The notes: generated by a model from the sequence alone, not told the origin. 64,000 bases of DNA from Chryseobacterium kimseyorum (GCF_025971945.1 NZ_JAPDHW010000008.1:141334-205333); one strand, 5' to 3'. Counted from the first letter of the stretch, positions 23,706-33,437 are shown. A program made the numbers and translations.

Positions 23706-25697
23706 ATGAAATTTACGCTTCAATCAGAATATAAACCAACCGGAGACCAACCAACAGCTATTGAGAAACTGACTGAAGGTTTGGAAATCGGCGAAAAATA
23801 TCAGACTTTACTCGGGGTGACAGGCTCCGGGAAAACGTTTACCGTTGCCAACGTCGTTCACAATACTCAAAAACCAACCTTAGTTTTAGCACACAATAAG
23901 ACTTTGGCCGCTCAGCTTTTTATGGAATTTAAAGAATTCTTCCCCGAAAATGCTGTCGAATATTTTGTGAGCTACTACGATTATTATCAGCCTGAAGCGT
24001 ACATCGCCAGTTCAGGAACCTACATCGAAAAAGACTTGAGCATCAACGAAGAAGTGGAAAAACTGCGTCTTTCGGCAATTGCCAGTCTGCTTTCTGGAAG
24101 AAGAGATGTCTTAATTGTTGCCTCAGTATCATGTATTTATGGTGTGGGAAACCCTGCAGAATTTCATAAGTCGTTAATTTCACTTGAAATTGGTGAAAAA
24201 ACAACGAGAACTACGCTGCTTCATTCTCTGGTAAATGCTTTATATTCGAGAACATTGGCAGACTTCTCACGCGGTACGTTCCGTGTAAAAGGTGATGTGG
24301 TAGACATCTTTCCAGCTTATGCAGATAATGGGGTAAGAATTCAGTTTTTCGGAGATGAAATTGAAAAAATTCAGAGTTTTGATCCTGTTTCCGGTAATAC
24401 AACTGCGAATTTTGATCAGATTCAAATCTATCCTGCCAACCTTTTTGTAACTTCTAAAGAAACTTTGAATGGCGCAATCAGAAATATTCAGGATGATATG
24501 GTTAAGCAGGTCGACTTTTTCTCTGAAATCGGGAAACCTTTGGAATCAAAAAGACTTCAGGAAAGAACTGAACTCGATCTTGAAATGATCAAAGAATTGG
24601 GTTATTGCTCAGGAATTGAAAATTATTCGCGCTATCTTGACGGAAGATTGCCCGGCTCACGACCTTTCTGCCTTTTAGATTACTTCCCTAAAGATTACCT
24701 GATGGTGATTGATGAAAGCCACGTTACCGTTCCACAGGTTCATGCCATGTATGGTGGTGACCGAAGCCGTAAAGAGGCACTGGTGGAATACGGATTCCGA
24801 CTTCCCGCTGCAATGGATAACCGTCCGTTAAAGTTTGAAGAATTTGAAGCCATTCAAAATCAGGTTATTTACGTTTCTGCAACTCCGGCAGATTATGAAC
24901 TGGAAAAGACAGGTGGTGAATATATCGAACAGATTATCCGTCCGACCGGACTTTTAGACCCAATCATTGAGATACGTCCTTCTCTAAATCAGATTGATGA
25001 TTTAATGGAAGAAATCAGAAAAAGAGCTGAAATTGACGAAAGAGTTTTGGTAACCACCCTGACTAAAAAAATGGCAGAAGAGCTGACCAAGTACTTCACC
25101 AAATTCGGAATCAGAACAAGATACATCCACTCAGATGTTGAAACGCTGGAGCGTATTCAGATTATGCAGGATTTAAGGCTTGGAATTTTTGATGTTCTAA
25201 TTGGAGTTAACTTGCTTAGAGAAGGTTTAGATTTACCTGAAGTTTCGCTTGTCGCTATCCTAGATGCAGATAAAGAAGGAATGTTAAGAAGCAGAAGATC
25301 AATGATTCAGACCGTCGGTCGTGCCGCAAGAAACCTGAATGGCCGAGCGATTTTATACGCCGATAAGATCACCAAATCAATGCAGTCGACGATTGATGAA
25401 ACCGAATACCGTCGTGAAAAACAGATGGCCTACAATACGGAGCACGGTAAAGTTCCTATGGCTTTAAATAAAAAGATTTCTGAAAACCTCGTAGGACGAA
25501 GCAAGGATTTCCCGGACGAAAAATATACTCAGAAACAAATCATGCAGAAAGTCGCTGATGTAAAAGCAACGTATGCCACGGAAGATGTTGAAAAACTAGT
25601 GGCTCAAAAACAAAAAGAAATGGAAAGTGCTGCTAAAAATTTAGATTTCATTAAGGCAGCGCAGTTGCGAGATGAGATTGCAGTTTTGAAAGGTTAA
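23706..25697 (+). CDS. uvrB: UvrABC system protein B
   Basis: 663 residues, full length. Walker A GVTGSGKT at 37-44; the UvrB beta-hairpin YYDYYQPEAYI follows near 93-103; helicase motifs include VIDESHVTVPQ, VYVSATP-like VIYVSATPADYE, and the VGRAARNLNG box. A UVR motif ends the protein (about 625-663). UvrB loads onto damaged DNA with UvrA and recruits UvrC in nucleotide excision repair. Confidence 0.98.
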   Translation: MKFTLQSEYKPTGDQPTAIEKLTEGLEIGEKYQTLLGVTGSGKTFTVANVVHNTQKPTLVLAHNKTLAAQLFMEFKEFFPENAVEYFVSYYDYYQPEAYIASSGTYIEKDLSINEEVEKLRLSAIASLLSGRRDVLIVASVSCIYGVGNPAEFHKSLISLEIGEKTTRTTLLHSLVNALYSRTLADFSRGTFRVKGDVVDIFPAYADNGVRIQFFGDEIEKIQSFDPVSGNTTANFDQIQIYPANLFVTSKETLNGAIRNIQDDMVKQVDFFSEIGKPLESKRLQERTELDLEMIKELGYCSGIENYSRYLDGRLPGSRPFCLLDYFPKDYLMVIDESHVTVPQVHAMYGGDRSRKEALVEYGFRLPAAMDNRPLKFEEFEAIQNQVIYVSATPADYELEKTGGEYIEQIIRPTGLLDPIIEIRPSLNQIDDLMEEIRKRAEIDERVLVTTLTKKMAEELTKYFTKFGIRTRYIHSDVETLERIQIMQDLRLGIFDVLIGVNLLREGLDLPEVSLVAILDADKEGMLRSRRSMIQTVGRAARNLNGRAILYADKITKSMQSTIDETEYRREKQMAYNTEHGKVPMALNKKISENLVGRSKDFPDEKYTQKQIMQKVADVKATYATEDVEKLVAQKQKEMESAAKNLDFIKAAQLRDEIAVLKG

Positions 25698-25717
25698 AAA
25701 TTTACAGTCAAACAAAT

Positions 25718-25752
25718 AATATCGGCGGCTCCCTTTGGGAGCCGCCGATATT
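25718..25752. terminator. Strong bidirectional terminator
   Basis: A 16-bp perfect GC-rich stem (AATATCGGCGGCTCCC and its complement) around a 3-base loop, with T/A tails on both sides, between convergent uvrB and the DUF3820 gene. Confidence 0.9.
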
Positions 25753-25766
25753 ATTTTTAGATTATT

Positions 25767-26033
25767 TTAAAACTTATAGACCTTAGTCTTTGGTTTCACA
25801 TATTCCACCTTGCCACCACGAAGCGGCGTGAGTAAATCCATTAAGCCGTTCAATTTAATCTCATAAATTGTGGCCAACTGCATTCCCAATTTACCTTTCG
25901 GCATTCCCTGCCTGTTAAACCATTCCAGATAATCTATAGGCAAATCAGCAATAATGGTATTCTGATATTTTCCAAAAGGCATTTTTGCTACACAAATTTC
26001 CTGTAATATCTCCGGATTTATTCCCTGCTCCAT
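25767..26033 (-). CDS. DUF3820 family protein
   Basis: 88 residues with the family core MPFGKYQNTIIADLPIDYLEWFNRQGMPKG (shown in part: FGKYQNT, LPIDYLEWF). The family is small, cytoplasmic and of unconfirmed function; it has been linked by annotation to quorum-regulated virulence. It is last in the membrane-protein operon, six bases after the AI-2E-family gene. Confidence 0.88.
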   Translation of the reverse strand: MEQGINPEILQEICVAKMPFGKYQNTIIADLPIDYLEWFNRQGMPKGKLGMQLATIYEIKLNGLMDLLTPLRGGKVEYVKPKTKVYKF

Positions 26034-26039
26034 TTTATT

Positions 26040-27134
26040 TTAAACTATTAAATCAATTTTATTTTCCAAATCATCATTTTTTCCCTTCCCCGGAAGTTCA
26101 AGTTCAGGGGTATCATCATCAGAAAATTCATTCCTGTAAACCTGAATCAATAGAAGCGTGAAAGACACCAAAATGGGCCCAAATACCAGTCCCATAAATC
26201 CGAATAAATTCATCCCCATAATAATCCCAAAAACAGTATTCAAAGGGTGTATATCCTCCAATCTTTTTAACAGTGTAAAACGGAGTACATTATCGGTAAG
26301 TCCGACCACAATGACACAGTATGCAGCTAAACCAAGTCCAGGACCAGTCTGTCCTTCTGCAATCATGAATATACAGATCGGAACATAGATAATCGCAGCT
26401 CCTACGATCGGAATCATTGATGCAGCGGCAGTTAATGCAAATAACAGAATCGGACTTGGGGCTCCAAAAATGAAATACCCAATCAATGCGATAATTCCCT
26501 GTCCAATTGCAACAACAGGAATTCCGATTGCGTTGGCCATAATCAGTTTTCTCATTTTCTCTCCGATCATCGATACGTTTGATCTTTTTAAAGGTGCCGC
26601 AGAAGCTAAAATTCTTTCAAATAACCTCGGTCTCTCAAACATAAAATATAGAATGAAGTACATTGACATCACCACAGTAAGCGTGTTAAAAGTTCCACTC
26701 AATGCGGTTGTTGAAAAGCGGCCTGCCGTACCTTTCAACTTGCTCATATTTTCTTTGCTAAGTAAATCGATACTCGTCTTTTTGTAGACAAAATCGTGAA
26801 TTTTATCGATAAACACATTAAACTTAGTCATATAAGCCTGTGCATTTCCCAGCTTTTCAATCAGCAGATCAGCGATAAAATAAATCGGGAGAATAATAAT
26901 GATCAAACTCGCAAGCATTAGTACGAGCGCAGAAGCCCAGGGTTTCCATTTCCTTTCTTCCTGTAAATAGAAATTGTACTTTCTGCACACCACGTAAATC
27001 GTGATTGCCCCCAATACTGATGGGATGAATAGTGCTAAATTGAAGCAAATTAAAGCTGCTAAGATCAGAATAATAGCGAGCAGAGCAATTTGCTTGATAA
27101 CAACACTGCTGATTTGTTTTTCGTGGTGTGACAT
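26040..27134 (-). CDS. AI-2E-family transporter
   Basis: 364 residues with about eight membrane helices: paired helices near the N-terminus, a long amphipathic loop (about 90-150), then the conserved block ending PIVGAAIIYVPI and a final helix pair (GIIMGMNLFGFMGLVFGPILVS). Family members include AI-2 exporters and Na+/H+ antiporters, so the substrate is uncertain. Its ATG overlaps the previous stop (TAATG), so it is translationally coupled. Confidence 0.9.
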   Translation of the reverse strand: MSHHEKQISSVVIKQIALLAIILILAALICFNLALFIPSVLGAITIYVVCRKYNFYLQEERKWKPWASALVLMLASLIIIILPIYFIADLLIEKLGNAQAYMTKFNVFIDKIHDFVYKKTSIDLLSKENMSKLKGTAGRFSTTALSGTFNTLTVVMSMYFILYFMFERPRLFERILASAAPLKRSNVSMIGEKMRKLIMANAIGIPVVAIGQGIIALIGYFIFGAPSPILLFALTAAASMIPIVGAAIIYVPICIFMIAEGQTGPGLGLAAYCVIVVGLTDNVLRFTLLKRLEDIHPLNTVFGIIMGMNLFGFMGLVFGPILVSFTLLLIQVYRNEFSDDDTPELELPGKGKNDDLENKIDLIV

Positions 27135-27868
27135 TATTTGTAAGTTATTTGTCTTGGTTTACCTAAATATGCGCAATACACCGAGTACATTGCAATATAA
27201 ACAAATGGATAAGTAAAAACTATACCAATACAACAAAGTAACAGTCCGGAGATTGAAATAAGCGCTGCTAAAATTCCTGTCCCAAGAAAAACGCTGTAAT
27301 TTTCCTTTGCAATATTGTAGCTTTTCGAAATTGCATCCATCGCAGATGCGTTCTCAAATAGTAAGATAGGATACCCTAAGAGAAATAACGGAAAAACAAA
27401 AATTACAGGAATAACACACATTAATGCAGAGATCCACAGAATAATATTGGTAATTAAACTGTACAGTAAAATATTTCCAAAATTCTGTCGGTAACCAATA
27501 AACAAATCTGAAAACTCAACAGGAATTTTTGTGTTGAACTTATTAACGATATAAATTAATCCTACATAAAGCGGAGATAACAGAACACTGAGCAAACCGG
27601 TAAATGAGTAATACAAGGTCATCCCCGGTTGATTAAAAAGAATTTCTCTGTAAGTATCTTCATCGAAATCTTTAAAATCTTTGTAGCTCATGTAAGAACT
27701 AAAACCAGAGAATGACTGTATAATAGAATCTCCGATAATATAAATAATCATCACAACTACAGCGTAAAGGATCACCCCTTTATACATTTCGAAAGCGTGA
27801 GAAATGATAGATCCAGTATCTCGGTTTGGTGCCGAACCCTGCTGATCAAATTCGTTAAATTCTGACAT
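27134..27868 (-). CDS. Multi-pass membrane protein, paralogue 1
   Basis: 244 residues with about six helices and the motif EFSDLFIGYRQNFG around residue 117-130, shared with its neighbour. The N-terminus is cytoplasmic and charged. No reliable function. It is similar in layout to the gene at 27938 and presumably arose by tandem duplication. Confidence 0.75.
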   Translation of the reverse strand: MSEFNEFDQQGSAPNRDTGSIISHAFEMYKGVILYAVVVMIIYIIGDSIIQSFSGFSSYMSYKDFKDFDEDTYREILFNQPGMTLYYSFTGLLSVLLSPLYVGLIYIVNKFNTKIPVEFSDLFIGYRQNFGNILLYSLITNIILWISALMCVIPVIFVFPLFLLGYPILLFENASAMDAISKSYNIAKENYSVFLGTGILAALISISGLLLCCIGIVFTYPFVYIAMYSVYCAYLGKPRQITYK

Positions 27869-27937
27869 GGTGTTTATTTTTTAATGTTTCTCAAATTTAA
27901 TTTTTTTTGAGAACAAAATTGACAACCATGCCTAAAT

Positions 27938-28660
27938 TTAATTTTCTTCCGTGAAAATGGTTTTATAAAGCGAATAAATCATAGCATTCCAGAAAGGAAA
28001 AGTAAATAAAGCACCTACTAAAAACAAAGCAAACCCAACATATTTAAATAAAATGGCAACGAATGTACATGCTAGTATTTCGACAAAATATTTTTTTAAG
28101 GCTTTCCAGTTTAATGCGATGCCTTCAAAAATTGTTTTATTCTGAAAGAACATCAGTGGTGCGACGAATAAAGTAACCAACACCCAAACCATCGGCAAGA
28201 TGATAAAAGGCGAAAGAATATAGCATGTTAAAAACCAAAACATAAAGTAAGATACATATCTAAAGAAATTCAAACCCCGGTAACCTACAAATAAATCTGA
28301 CAATTCAGTAGGCTCCTTTAAATCTAATTTCCTGTAAATTTGATAGAATCCTAAATTTAAAGGATAAAGAAAAATAATTGTTCCTAAGAAAGCATATGTA
28401 AAATATGCCGCGTTCTCCGTCTTACCCAGTTCCTGTGATTTCTCTAAGTATTCTTTAAAACCTTTCTGCAAGGCAATCTCCAGTTCACGGTTAAACTCAA
28501 GAATTCCATACATATTCGCGAAGAAAAATATCGCCGAGAAAAATACGGCAAAATAAATGATCGAAAACATCAGCTGGTAAACCAATGTTCGGTTCCAGTA
28601 ATAAAAAGCCTGTTTTAAAATAAAATCGAGTCCCGGTTTTTGTGGATATTTCTCCTGCAT
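27938..28660 (-). CDS. Multi-pass membrane protein, paralogue 2
   Basis: 240 residues from ATG 28660; an in-frame ATG six codons upstream is less likely because it lies in the divergent promoter region. About six helices, with ELSDLFVGYRGLNFF aligning to the paralogue. First gene of the operon running to DUF3820. Function unknown. Confidence 0.72.
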   Translation of the reverse strand: MQEKYPQKPGLDFILKQAFYYWNRTLVYQLMFSIIYFAVFFSAIFFFANMYGILEFNRELEIALQKGFKEYLEKSQELGKTENAAYFTYAFLGTIIFLYPLNLGFYQIYRKLDLKEPTELSDLFVGYRGLNFFRYVSYFMFWFLTCYILSPFIILPMVWVLVTLFVAPLMFFQNKTIFEGIALNWKALKKYFVEILACTFVAILFKYVGFALFLVGALFTFPFWNAMIYSLYKTIFTEEN

Positions 28661-28695
28661 TAAAAATATTTTGTGCAAAAGTAAACATCAATAAC

Positions 28696-28703
28696 TACTT
28701 TTG
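28696..28703 (+). promoter_or_regulatory. Candidate -7 box for pabB-pabC
   Basis: TACTTTTG matches TAnnTTTG. It lies only five bases before the first plausible ATG of pabB (28708), so transcription would begin at or just inside that codon. Confidence 0.5.
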
Positions 28704-28707
28704 CGGA

Positions 28708-29685
28708 ATGTTTTCGGCAAATCATCAAAAATTTATTGAAATGGACGGGCTTTCACGGCAGAAAGTTCCTTTTTTCTTTATGATAGATTTCCTTGTTGAC
28801 CAGGTGGAAATTTTTAAAGAAGACGAAATTAAAGAAAAAGGCTTATTAATTGATTTTCAGTCGTTTTCAAACACAAAACAACAGGAAGCATTAAATAAAA
28901 AAACAGAATGGAAATCTTTTCCTGAATCTCTGGAAAGCTTTCAAAAGGGCTTCGATCACGTTCAGAAAAATATCCGTCTGGGAAATTCATATCTTACCAA
29001 TTATACCCGAAAAACAAAAATAGAAACCAATCTGAGTTTAGAAGAAATTTTTCATCATTCTCATGCAAAATACAAGGTTTTATATAAAGATTTTTTCGTA
29101 TTTTTTTCTCCTGAAACTTTCGTCAAAATAATCAGTGATAAAATTTTCACTTATCCGATGAAAGGTACTATTGATGCATCTTTGGAGAATGCCGCAGAAA
29201 TTTTGAAGAACGATAAAAAAGAAAAAGCCGAACATTATACCGTTGTTGATTTGCTTAGAAATGATCTCAGCATGGTCGCAGATGATGTGACGGTAGATAA
29301 ATTTCAATACATTGATTTTCTGAAAACCCGCCAAAAAGATCTTTTTGCGATGAGCTCAGAAATTTCAGGAATTGTAAAAGATGAATTCAAAGGAAAAGTG
29401 GGAAGCATAATGCAGAAACTTTTGCCTGCAGGTTCCATCTTAGGTGCGCCAAAACCCAAAACTTTAGAAATTATCCTGGAAGCGGAAGGCTTCGACAGAG
29501 GTTTTTATACTGGTGTTTGCGGCTGGTTTGACGGTGAAAACCTCGACAGTTGCGTGATGATTCGTTTTATAGAAAAAGAAGGCGACCAACTGTATTTTAA
29601 AAGCGGCGGAGGAATAACGCACATGAGCAAGTTAGAAGACGAGTACGAAGAAATGAAAAATAAAATTTATGTCCCAATTCATTGA
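28708..29685 (+). CDS. pabB: Aminodeoxychorismate synthase component I
   Basis: 325 residues from ATG 28708; a second in-frame ATG at 28741 may be the real start, given the very close -7 box. Chorismate-binding enzyme features: YPMKGTID, ELLRNDLS-like DLLRNDLSMVADDV, PAGSILGAPKPKTLEII, GFYTGVCGWFDG, and SGGGITHMSKLEDEYEE at the end. It makes 4-amino-4-deoxychorismate for folate. The C-terminus overlaps pabC by 17 bases. The usual PabA glutaminase is not adjacent. Confidence 0.88.
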   Translation: MFSANHQKFIEMDGLSRQKVPFFFMIDFLVDQVEIFKEDEIKEKGLLIDFQSFSNTKQQEALNKKTEWKSFPESLESFQKGFDHVQKNIRLGNSYLTNYTRKTKIETNLSLEEIFHHSHAKYKVLYKDFFVFFSPETFVKIISDKIFTYPMKGTIDASLENAAEILKNDKKEKAEHYTVVDLLRNDLSMVADDVTVDKFQYIDFLKTRQKDLFAMSSEISGIVKDEFKGKVGSIMQKLLPAGSILGAPKPKTLEIILEAEGFDRGFYTGVCGWFDGENLDSCVMIRFIEKEGDQLYFKSGGGITHMSKLEDEYEEMKNKIYVPIH

Positions 29686-30295
29686 AAGCATTAAAGTAGA
29701 AGATCAGGAACTGTTCCTGCTGGAATTTCACCAAAAACGTGTCAACGATACTTTTGCCCATTTCGGGAAAGAAGGTTCTATTGATTTGGAAAAAATCTTT
29801 AAAAACCTGAATCATGATGAAGATGGTCTGTACAAACTGAGGCTGACTTACGATCTGGATAAAAAATTCAGAACCATGATGATTCCGTACGCAATTCCTG
29901 AAATACAGGATTTCCAGTTGGTTGAGAATAATGTCTATGATTATTCATTTAAGTTTGAAGACCGTAAAGAGCTGGAAAAAATGAAGGCGAAGTCTAAAGC
30001 TGAGGAAATTATCATCGTAAAAAACAATCACATTACAGATACTTCTTTCTCTAATATCCTTTTCCAAAAAGGTAAAGAATGGTTTACGCCGTCAACTTAT
30101 CTTTTGAATGGTGTACAAAGACAGTATCTTTTAAAGAAAAAGAAAATTAAGGAGGCAGAAATTACTTTACAAAACATCAAAGAATTCTCTCATTTTCAAT
30201 TAATTAATGCGCTGAATGACTTTGATGATATGTTTATCTATCCAATCTCGAAGATTACCAATCTTCCGGGGAATAATGATTATTTGGATATGTAA
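29669..30295 (+). CDS. pabC: 4-amino-4-deoxychorismate lyase-like class IV aminotransferase
   Basis: 208 residues of the PLP class IV fold. Typical blocks include IIVKNNHITDTSFSNI, FTPSTYLLNGVQRQYLL and an N-terminal VEDQELFLLEFHQKR. It overlaps pabB and would complete p-aminobenzoate formation in the folate pathway. The family is short here (usual 250-290), and the specific lyase role rests on the gene pairing. Confidence 0.82.
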   Translation: MSQFIESIKVEDQELFLLEFHQKRVNDTFAHFGKEGSIDLEKIFKNLNHDEDGLYKLRLTYDLDKKFRTMMIPYAIPEIQDFQLVENNVYDYSFKFEDRKELEKMKAKSKAEEIIIVKNNHITDTSFSNILFQKGKEWFTPSTYLLNGVQRQYLLKKKKIKEAEITLQNIKEFSHFQLINALNDFDDMFIYPISKITNLPGNNDYLDM

Positions 30296-30330
30296 CTTTA
30301 AAATATTCTTTCGCAGACGATGCGGATTTA

Positions 30331-30361
30331 GCAGATTTGTGAAATAAACAAATCTGCTTTT
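30331..30361. terminator. Terminator between pabC and menD
   Basis: A 10-bp stem (GCAGATTTGT with ACAAATCTGC) around a 7-base loop, followed by a T-run, between convergent genes. The rest of 30296-30545 holds no supported gene. Confidence 0.8.
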
Positions 30362-30545
30362 TTTATTTAAAAGTCCCGGTTTTATATCAGGCTTGCCTGA
30401 AACTTTACTGATTTTTATGATCTCTTATTTTAATTATTATGCTAAAAACCATCACTAGCTTTGCCATTTCGTCGAATTCTAAAGCATCATATTGTCAGCA
30501 CTTTAACCATTAACAACTAAGCTGTTAGAAGCACAGGCATTCATT

Positions 30546-32222
30546 TTAATTCTCTTTTAAATAATTAAAATAAGCCTTTAGAACATCAGCATTATTTTTA
30601 CCATGTGTAAAGACTTCAATAATTTTTGGCTGAACATCCGGTTTGTAAAAGTTATCCAAAACACGGTCAAGCGTTCCGTCATCTTCCACTTTTGTGTATG
30701 TGAAACCAAAGTGTTTTGCTAAAAACTCTGCGTTTTTATGATGTTTTGTTGCGATAAATTCATCCAATGTATTCGGATTGGCATTTCCCGGTCCGGGAAT
30801 GATTTTGAAAATATTTCCTTCACCGTTATTAAAGATCATAATTCTTGTAAAAGGCGGTATATACTGATTCCAAAGTCCGTTAATGTCGTAGAAGAAGCTG
30901 AGATCTCCCGTAACCAAAAGAGTTGGATTTTCATTTTTTATGGCAAAACCCATGGCTGTCGAAGTAGATCCGTCGATTCCGCTGGTACCACGGTTGCAGT
31001 ATATTTTTCTTTTACCAAAATCAAATAACTGCGCATAACGAATCGCCGAACTGTTACTGAAATGTATATTGTAATTCTCCGGGATACTCTGAGAAACTTT
31101 ATTAAAAAAATAAAAATCTGAGAACTCAATCAAATTCAAAAATTCTGAGTGTTTTTTGTCTTTTTTATCTCTCAAAACGTCCCAAAGATTGTAGTATGGT
31201 TTTGGTTCTAAATTAATAAAATGTAGAAGTTTAGAAAAGAAAACTTCAGGTTTTACCTCTACTTTTTGAGTCAGAGCAAAATAGGTATCAGGCTGCCAAA
31301 CCTCATCCAGATGCCAGTGGGCTTTCGGATGTGCTTTTCTTAAAAACTGTTTTACCCTTTTAGAAACAACATTTTGTCCGACAGTGATGAGCAGATCCGG
31401 AGCGTATGTTTTGTAATCTTCCTCTGAAAAATGGGTAATATATCGGTCGATATGTCTGAAAAACTTGTCGTGGTGCAAATTTGAGTTTACTTCACTTAAA
31501 ACCACAACCGAATGATTTTTCACCAATTGCGTCAGCTGATTCTCAAGTTCGGGGCTGTAATCTCTTGTTCCTACCAAAAGCATAATACGTTGTGAAGTAT
31601 TCCAGTCGGCAACTAAGTTGGATGGAATTTCGTATTCTTTCTTTTTAATCGTTTTTTCTACTACAGGAAATTTCGGCAACTCTGAAACCAAATCATACAA
31701 AGGCTCTTCCAGCGGAATGTTGATATGAACAGGGCCCTGCTTTTCAAAACAAAGTTCAATTGCTTTTTTTATAATTTCTGAATTGATATCTTCCGCATTG
31801 TCTTTGCTGTCTTCCAGCAATTCAAAATCGCCGTATGAATGCTGATGAAAAATATCTTTCTGTCTGATGGTTTGTCCGTCAAAAAGATCAACATAATCCG
31901 TAGGCCTGTCAGCTGTCAATATCAAAAGCGGAACGTTTGAATAAAACGCTTCTGTTACAGCAGGATAATAATTGGCCGCGGCAGAACCGCTTGTACACGT
32001 GATCGCGACAGGTTTTTTCTCACTTATTGCCATTCCAAGAGCTACAAATGCTGCACTTCTTTCATCAACAATACTGTAGCAGTTGAAATCATCCATTTCT
32101 GAAAAATGAATTGCCAAAGGAGCATTTCTGGATCCCGGAGATATTACAACGTCTAAAATACTGTATTGCTGAAAAAGATTGGCAAGTACCTGAATACTTC
32201 TCTTGGAGGAATATTTTTTCAT
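30546..32222 (-). CDS. menD: SEPHCHC synthase (menaquinone pathway)
   Basis: 558 residues with thiamine-diphosphate enzyme features: ISPGSRNAPLAIHF at the N-terminus (MenD signature), the CTSGSAAANYYPAV glycine-rich turn, GTSGIDGSTSTAMGFA, and VTGDLSFFYDINGL (the GD...N cofactor motif). It joins 2-oxoglutarate to isochorismate in menaquinone synthesis. The PabB/PabC genes next door use the same chorismate pool but are convergent, not in its operon. Confidence 0.95.
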   Translation of the reverse strand: MKKYSSKRSIQVLANLFQQYSILDVVISPGSRNAPLAIHFSEMDDFNCYSIVDERSAAFVALGMAISEKKPVAITCTSGSAAANYYPAVTEAFYSNVPLLILTADRPTDYVDLFDGQTIRQKDIFHQHSYGDFELLEDSKDNAEDINSEIIKKAIELCFEKQGPVHINIPLEEPLYDLVSELPKFPVVEKTIKKKEYEIPSNLVADWNTSQRIMLLVGTRDYSPELENQLTQLVKNHSVVVLSEVNSNLHHDKFFRHIDRYITHFSEEDYKTYAPDLLITVGQNVVSKRVKQFLRKAHPKAHWHLDEVWQPDTYFALTQKVEVKPEVFFSKLLHFINLEPKPYYNLWDVLRDKKDKKHSEFLNLIEFSDFYFFNKVSQSIPENYNIHFSNSSAIRYAQLFDFGKRKIYCNRGTSGIDGSTSTAMGFAIKNENPTLLVTGDLSFFYDINGLWNQYIPPFTRIMIFNNGEGNIFKIIPGPGNANPNTLDEFIATKHHKNAEFLAKHFGFTYTKVEDDGTLDRVLDNFYKPDVQPKIIEVFTHGKNNADVLKAYFNYLKEN

Positions 32223-32398
32223 TTGAAAATTCTATTGATTTTTGAAAGTCAACTGCAATCGCCTTAATTCTACCCGCAATTATTTACGAATTAGGTGTTC
32301 GCCGATTCCATGAGACAAATTTAGTTTATAATTAATTAATTGTAAAAACATTTAAGTCAAAAAAACTGTAAATTAGCGCCACGTAAAATTTCTATAAA

Positions 32399-33349
32399 AT
32401 GGATAAAATACCTAGTGTAGACCTGCGTGATTTCCTTTCGGGTGACCCGGAACGCAAACAGAAATTTGTAAATGAAATCGGAAAAGCTTACGAAGAAATT
32501 GGTTTTGTTGCCTTAAAAGGACATTTCCTTGATGACCAACTCGTAGACGATCTTTATGGAGAAGTAAAAAACTTCTTCGAACTTCCCAAAGAAACCAAAC
32601 AGAAGTATGAAATCCCCGGAATCGGAGGACAGCGTGGCTATGTAGGTTTCGGAAAAGAAACAGCAAAAGGATTTAAAAAAGGTGATTTGAAAGAATTTTG
32701 GCATTTCGGACAGTATGTGTCGGATGACTCAAAATACAAAAGCCAATATCCTGACAATGTCATCGTAGACGAGCTTCCAAAGTTCAATGAAGTCGGTAAA
32801 GAAACTTACCAAATGCTTGAGAAAACCGGAAAATACGTTTTGAGGGCTTTAGCATTATATCTTGGTTTGGATGAATTTTATTTTGATGATAAAATTACTG
32901 AAGGCAACTCCATTTTGAGACCTATCCATTATCCGCCAATCACCCAAGAGCCTGATGATGCAGTAAGAGCTGCTGCTCATGGAGACATTAACCTGATTAC
33001 ACTTTTGATGGGTTCCCAGGGAAAAGGTCTTCAGGTTCAAAACCATAAAGGTGAATGGATTGATGCGATTGCAGAACCGGACGAACTGATGATCAACGTT
33101 GGAGATATGCTTTCGAGACACACCAACAATAAATTAAAATCTACGATTCACCGAGTGGTTAATCCACCAAGAGAATTGTGGGGAACTTCAAGATATTCTA
33201 TCCCTTTCTTTATGCATCCGGTGAGTGAAATGTCGCTGAATGCCTTAGAAAATTGTGTAGACGAAAATCATCCTAAACTGTATGAAGATACGACCGCAGG
33301 AGAATTTTTACACGAAAGATTAATTGAACTGGGATTAATTAAAAAATAA
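32399..33349 (+). CDS. Isopenicillin N synthase-like Fe(II)/2-oxoglutarate oxygenase
   Basis: 316 residues. The N-terminal DIOX domain (IPSVDLRDFLSG, FVALKGHF) is followed by the jelly-roll core with the iron triad H194-x-D196 (AHGDINLITLL) and H251 (STIHRVV), and R-x-S (RYSIPFF) for 2-oxoglutarate. Flavobacteria commonly carry one such housekeeping-type member of unknown substrate. It stands alone. Confidence 0.88.
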   Translation: MDKIPSVDLRDFLSGDPERKQKFVNEIGKAYEEIGFVALKGHFLDDQLVDDLYGEVKNFFELPKETKQKYEIPGIGGQRGYVGFGKETAKGFKKGDLKEFWHFGQYVSDDSKYKSQYPDNVIVDELPKFNEVGKETYQMLEKTGKYVLRALALYLGLDEFYFDDKITEGNSILRPIHYPPITQEPDDAVRAAAHGDINLITLLMGSQGKGLQVQNHKGEWIDAIAEPDELMINVGDMLSRHTNNKLKSTIHRVVNPPRELWGTSRYSIPFFMHPVSEMSLNALENCVDENHPKLYEDTTAGEFLHERLIELGLIKK

Positions 33350-33353
33350 TTTT

Positions 33354-33382
33354 AAAACCGAACGTTGAGTTCGGTTTTTTTT
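33354..33382. terminator. Terminator between the oxygenase and radical SAM genes
   Basis: A 10-bp stem AAAACCGAAC/GTTCGGTTTT around GTTGA, followed by TTTT on the plus strand and an A-run before it. Confidence 0.85.
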
Positions 33383-33437
33383 GTGAAATTTTCTGTGCAA
33401 ATCTGTGCGATCTGCGGGAAATATTATAAACCAACTC

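Noticed and set aside
30439-30513. 24-codon frame starting MLKTITSFAISSNSK, considered as a peptide precursor.
   Set aside because: No leader motif, double-glycine site or modification genes nearby.
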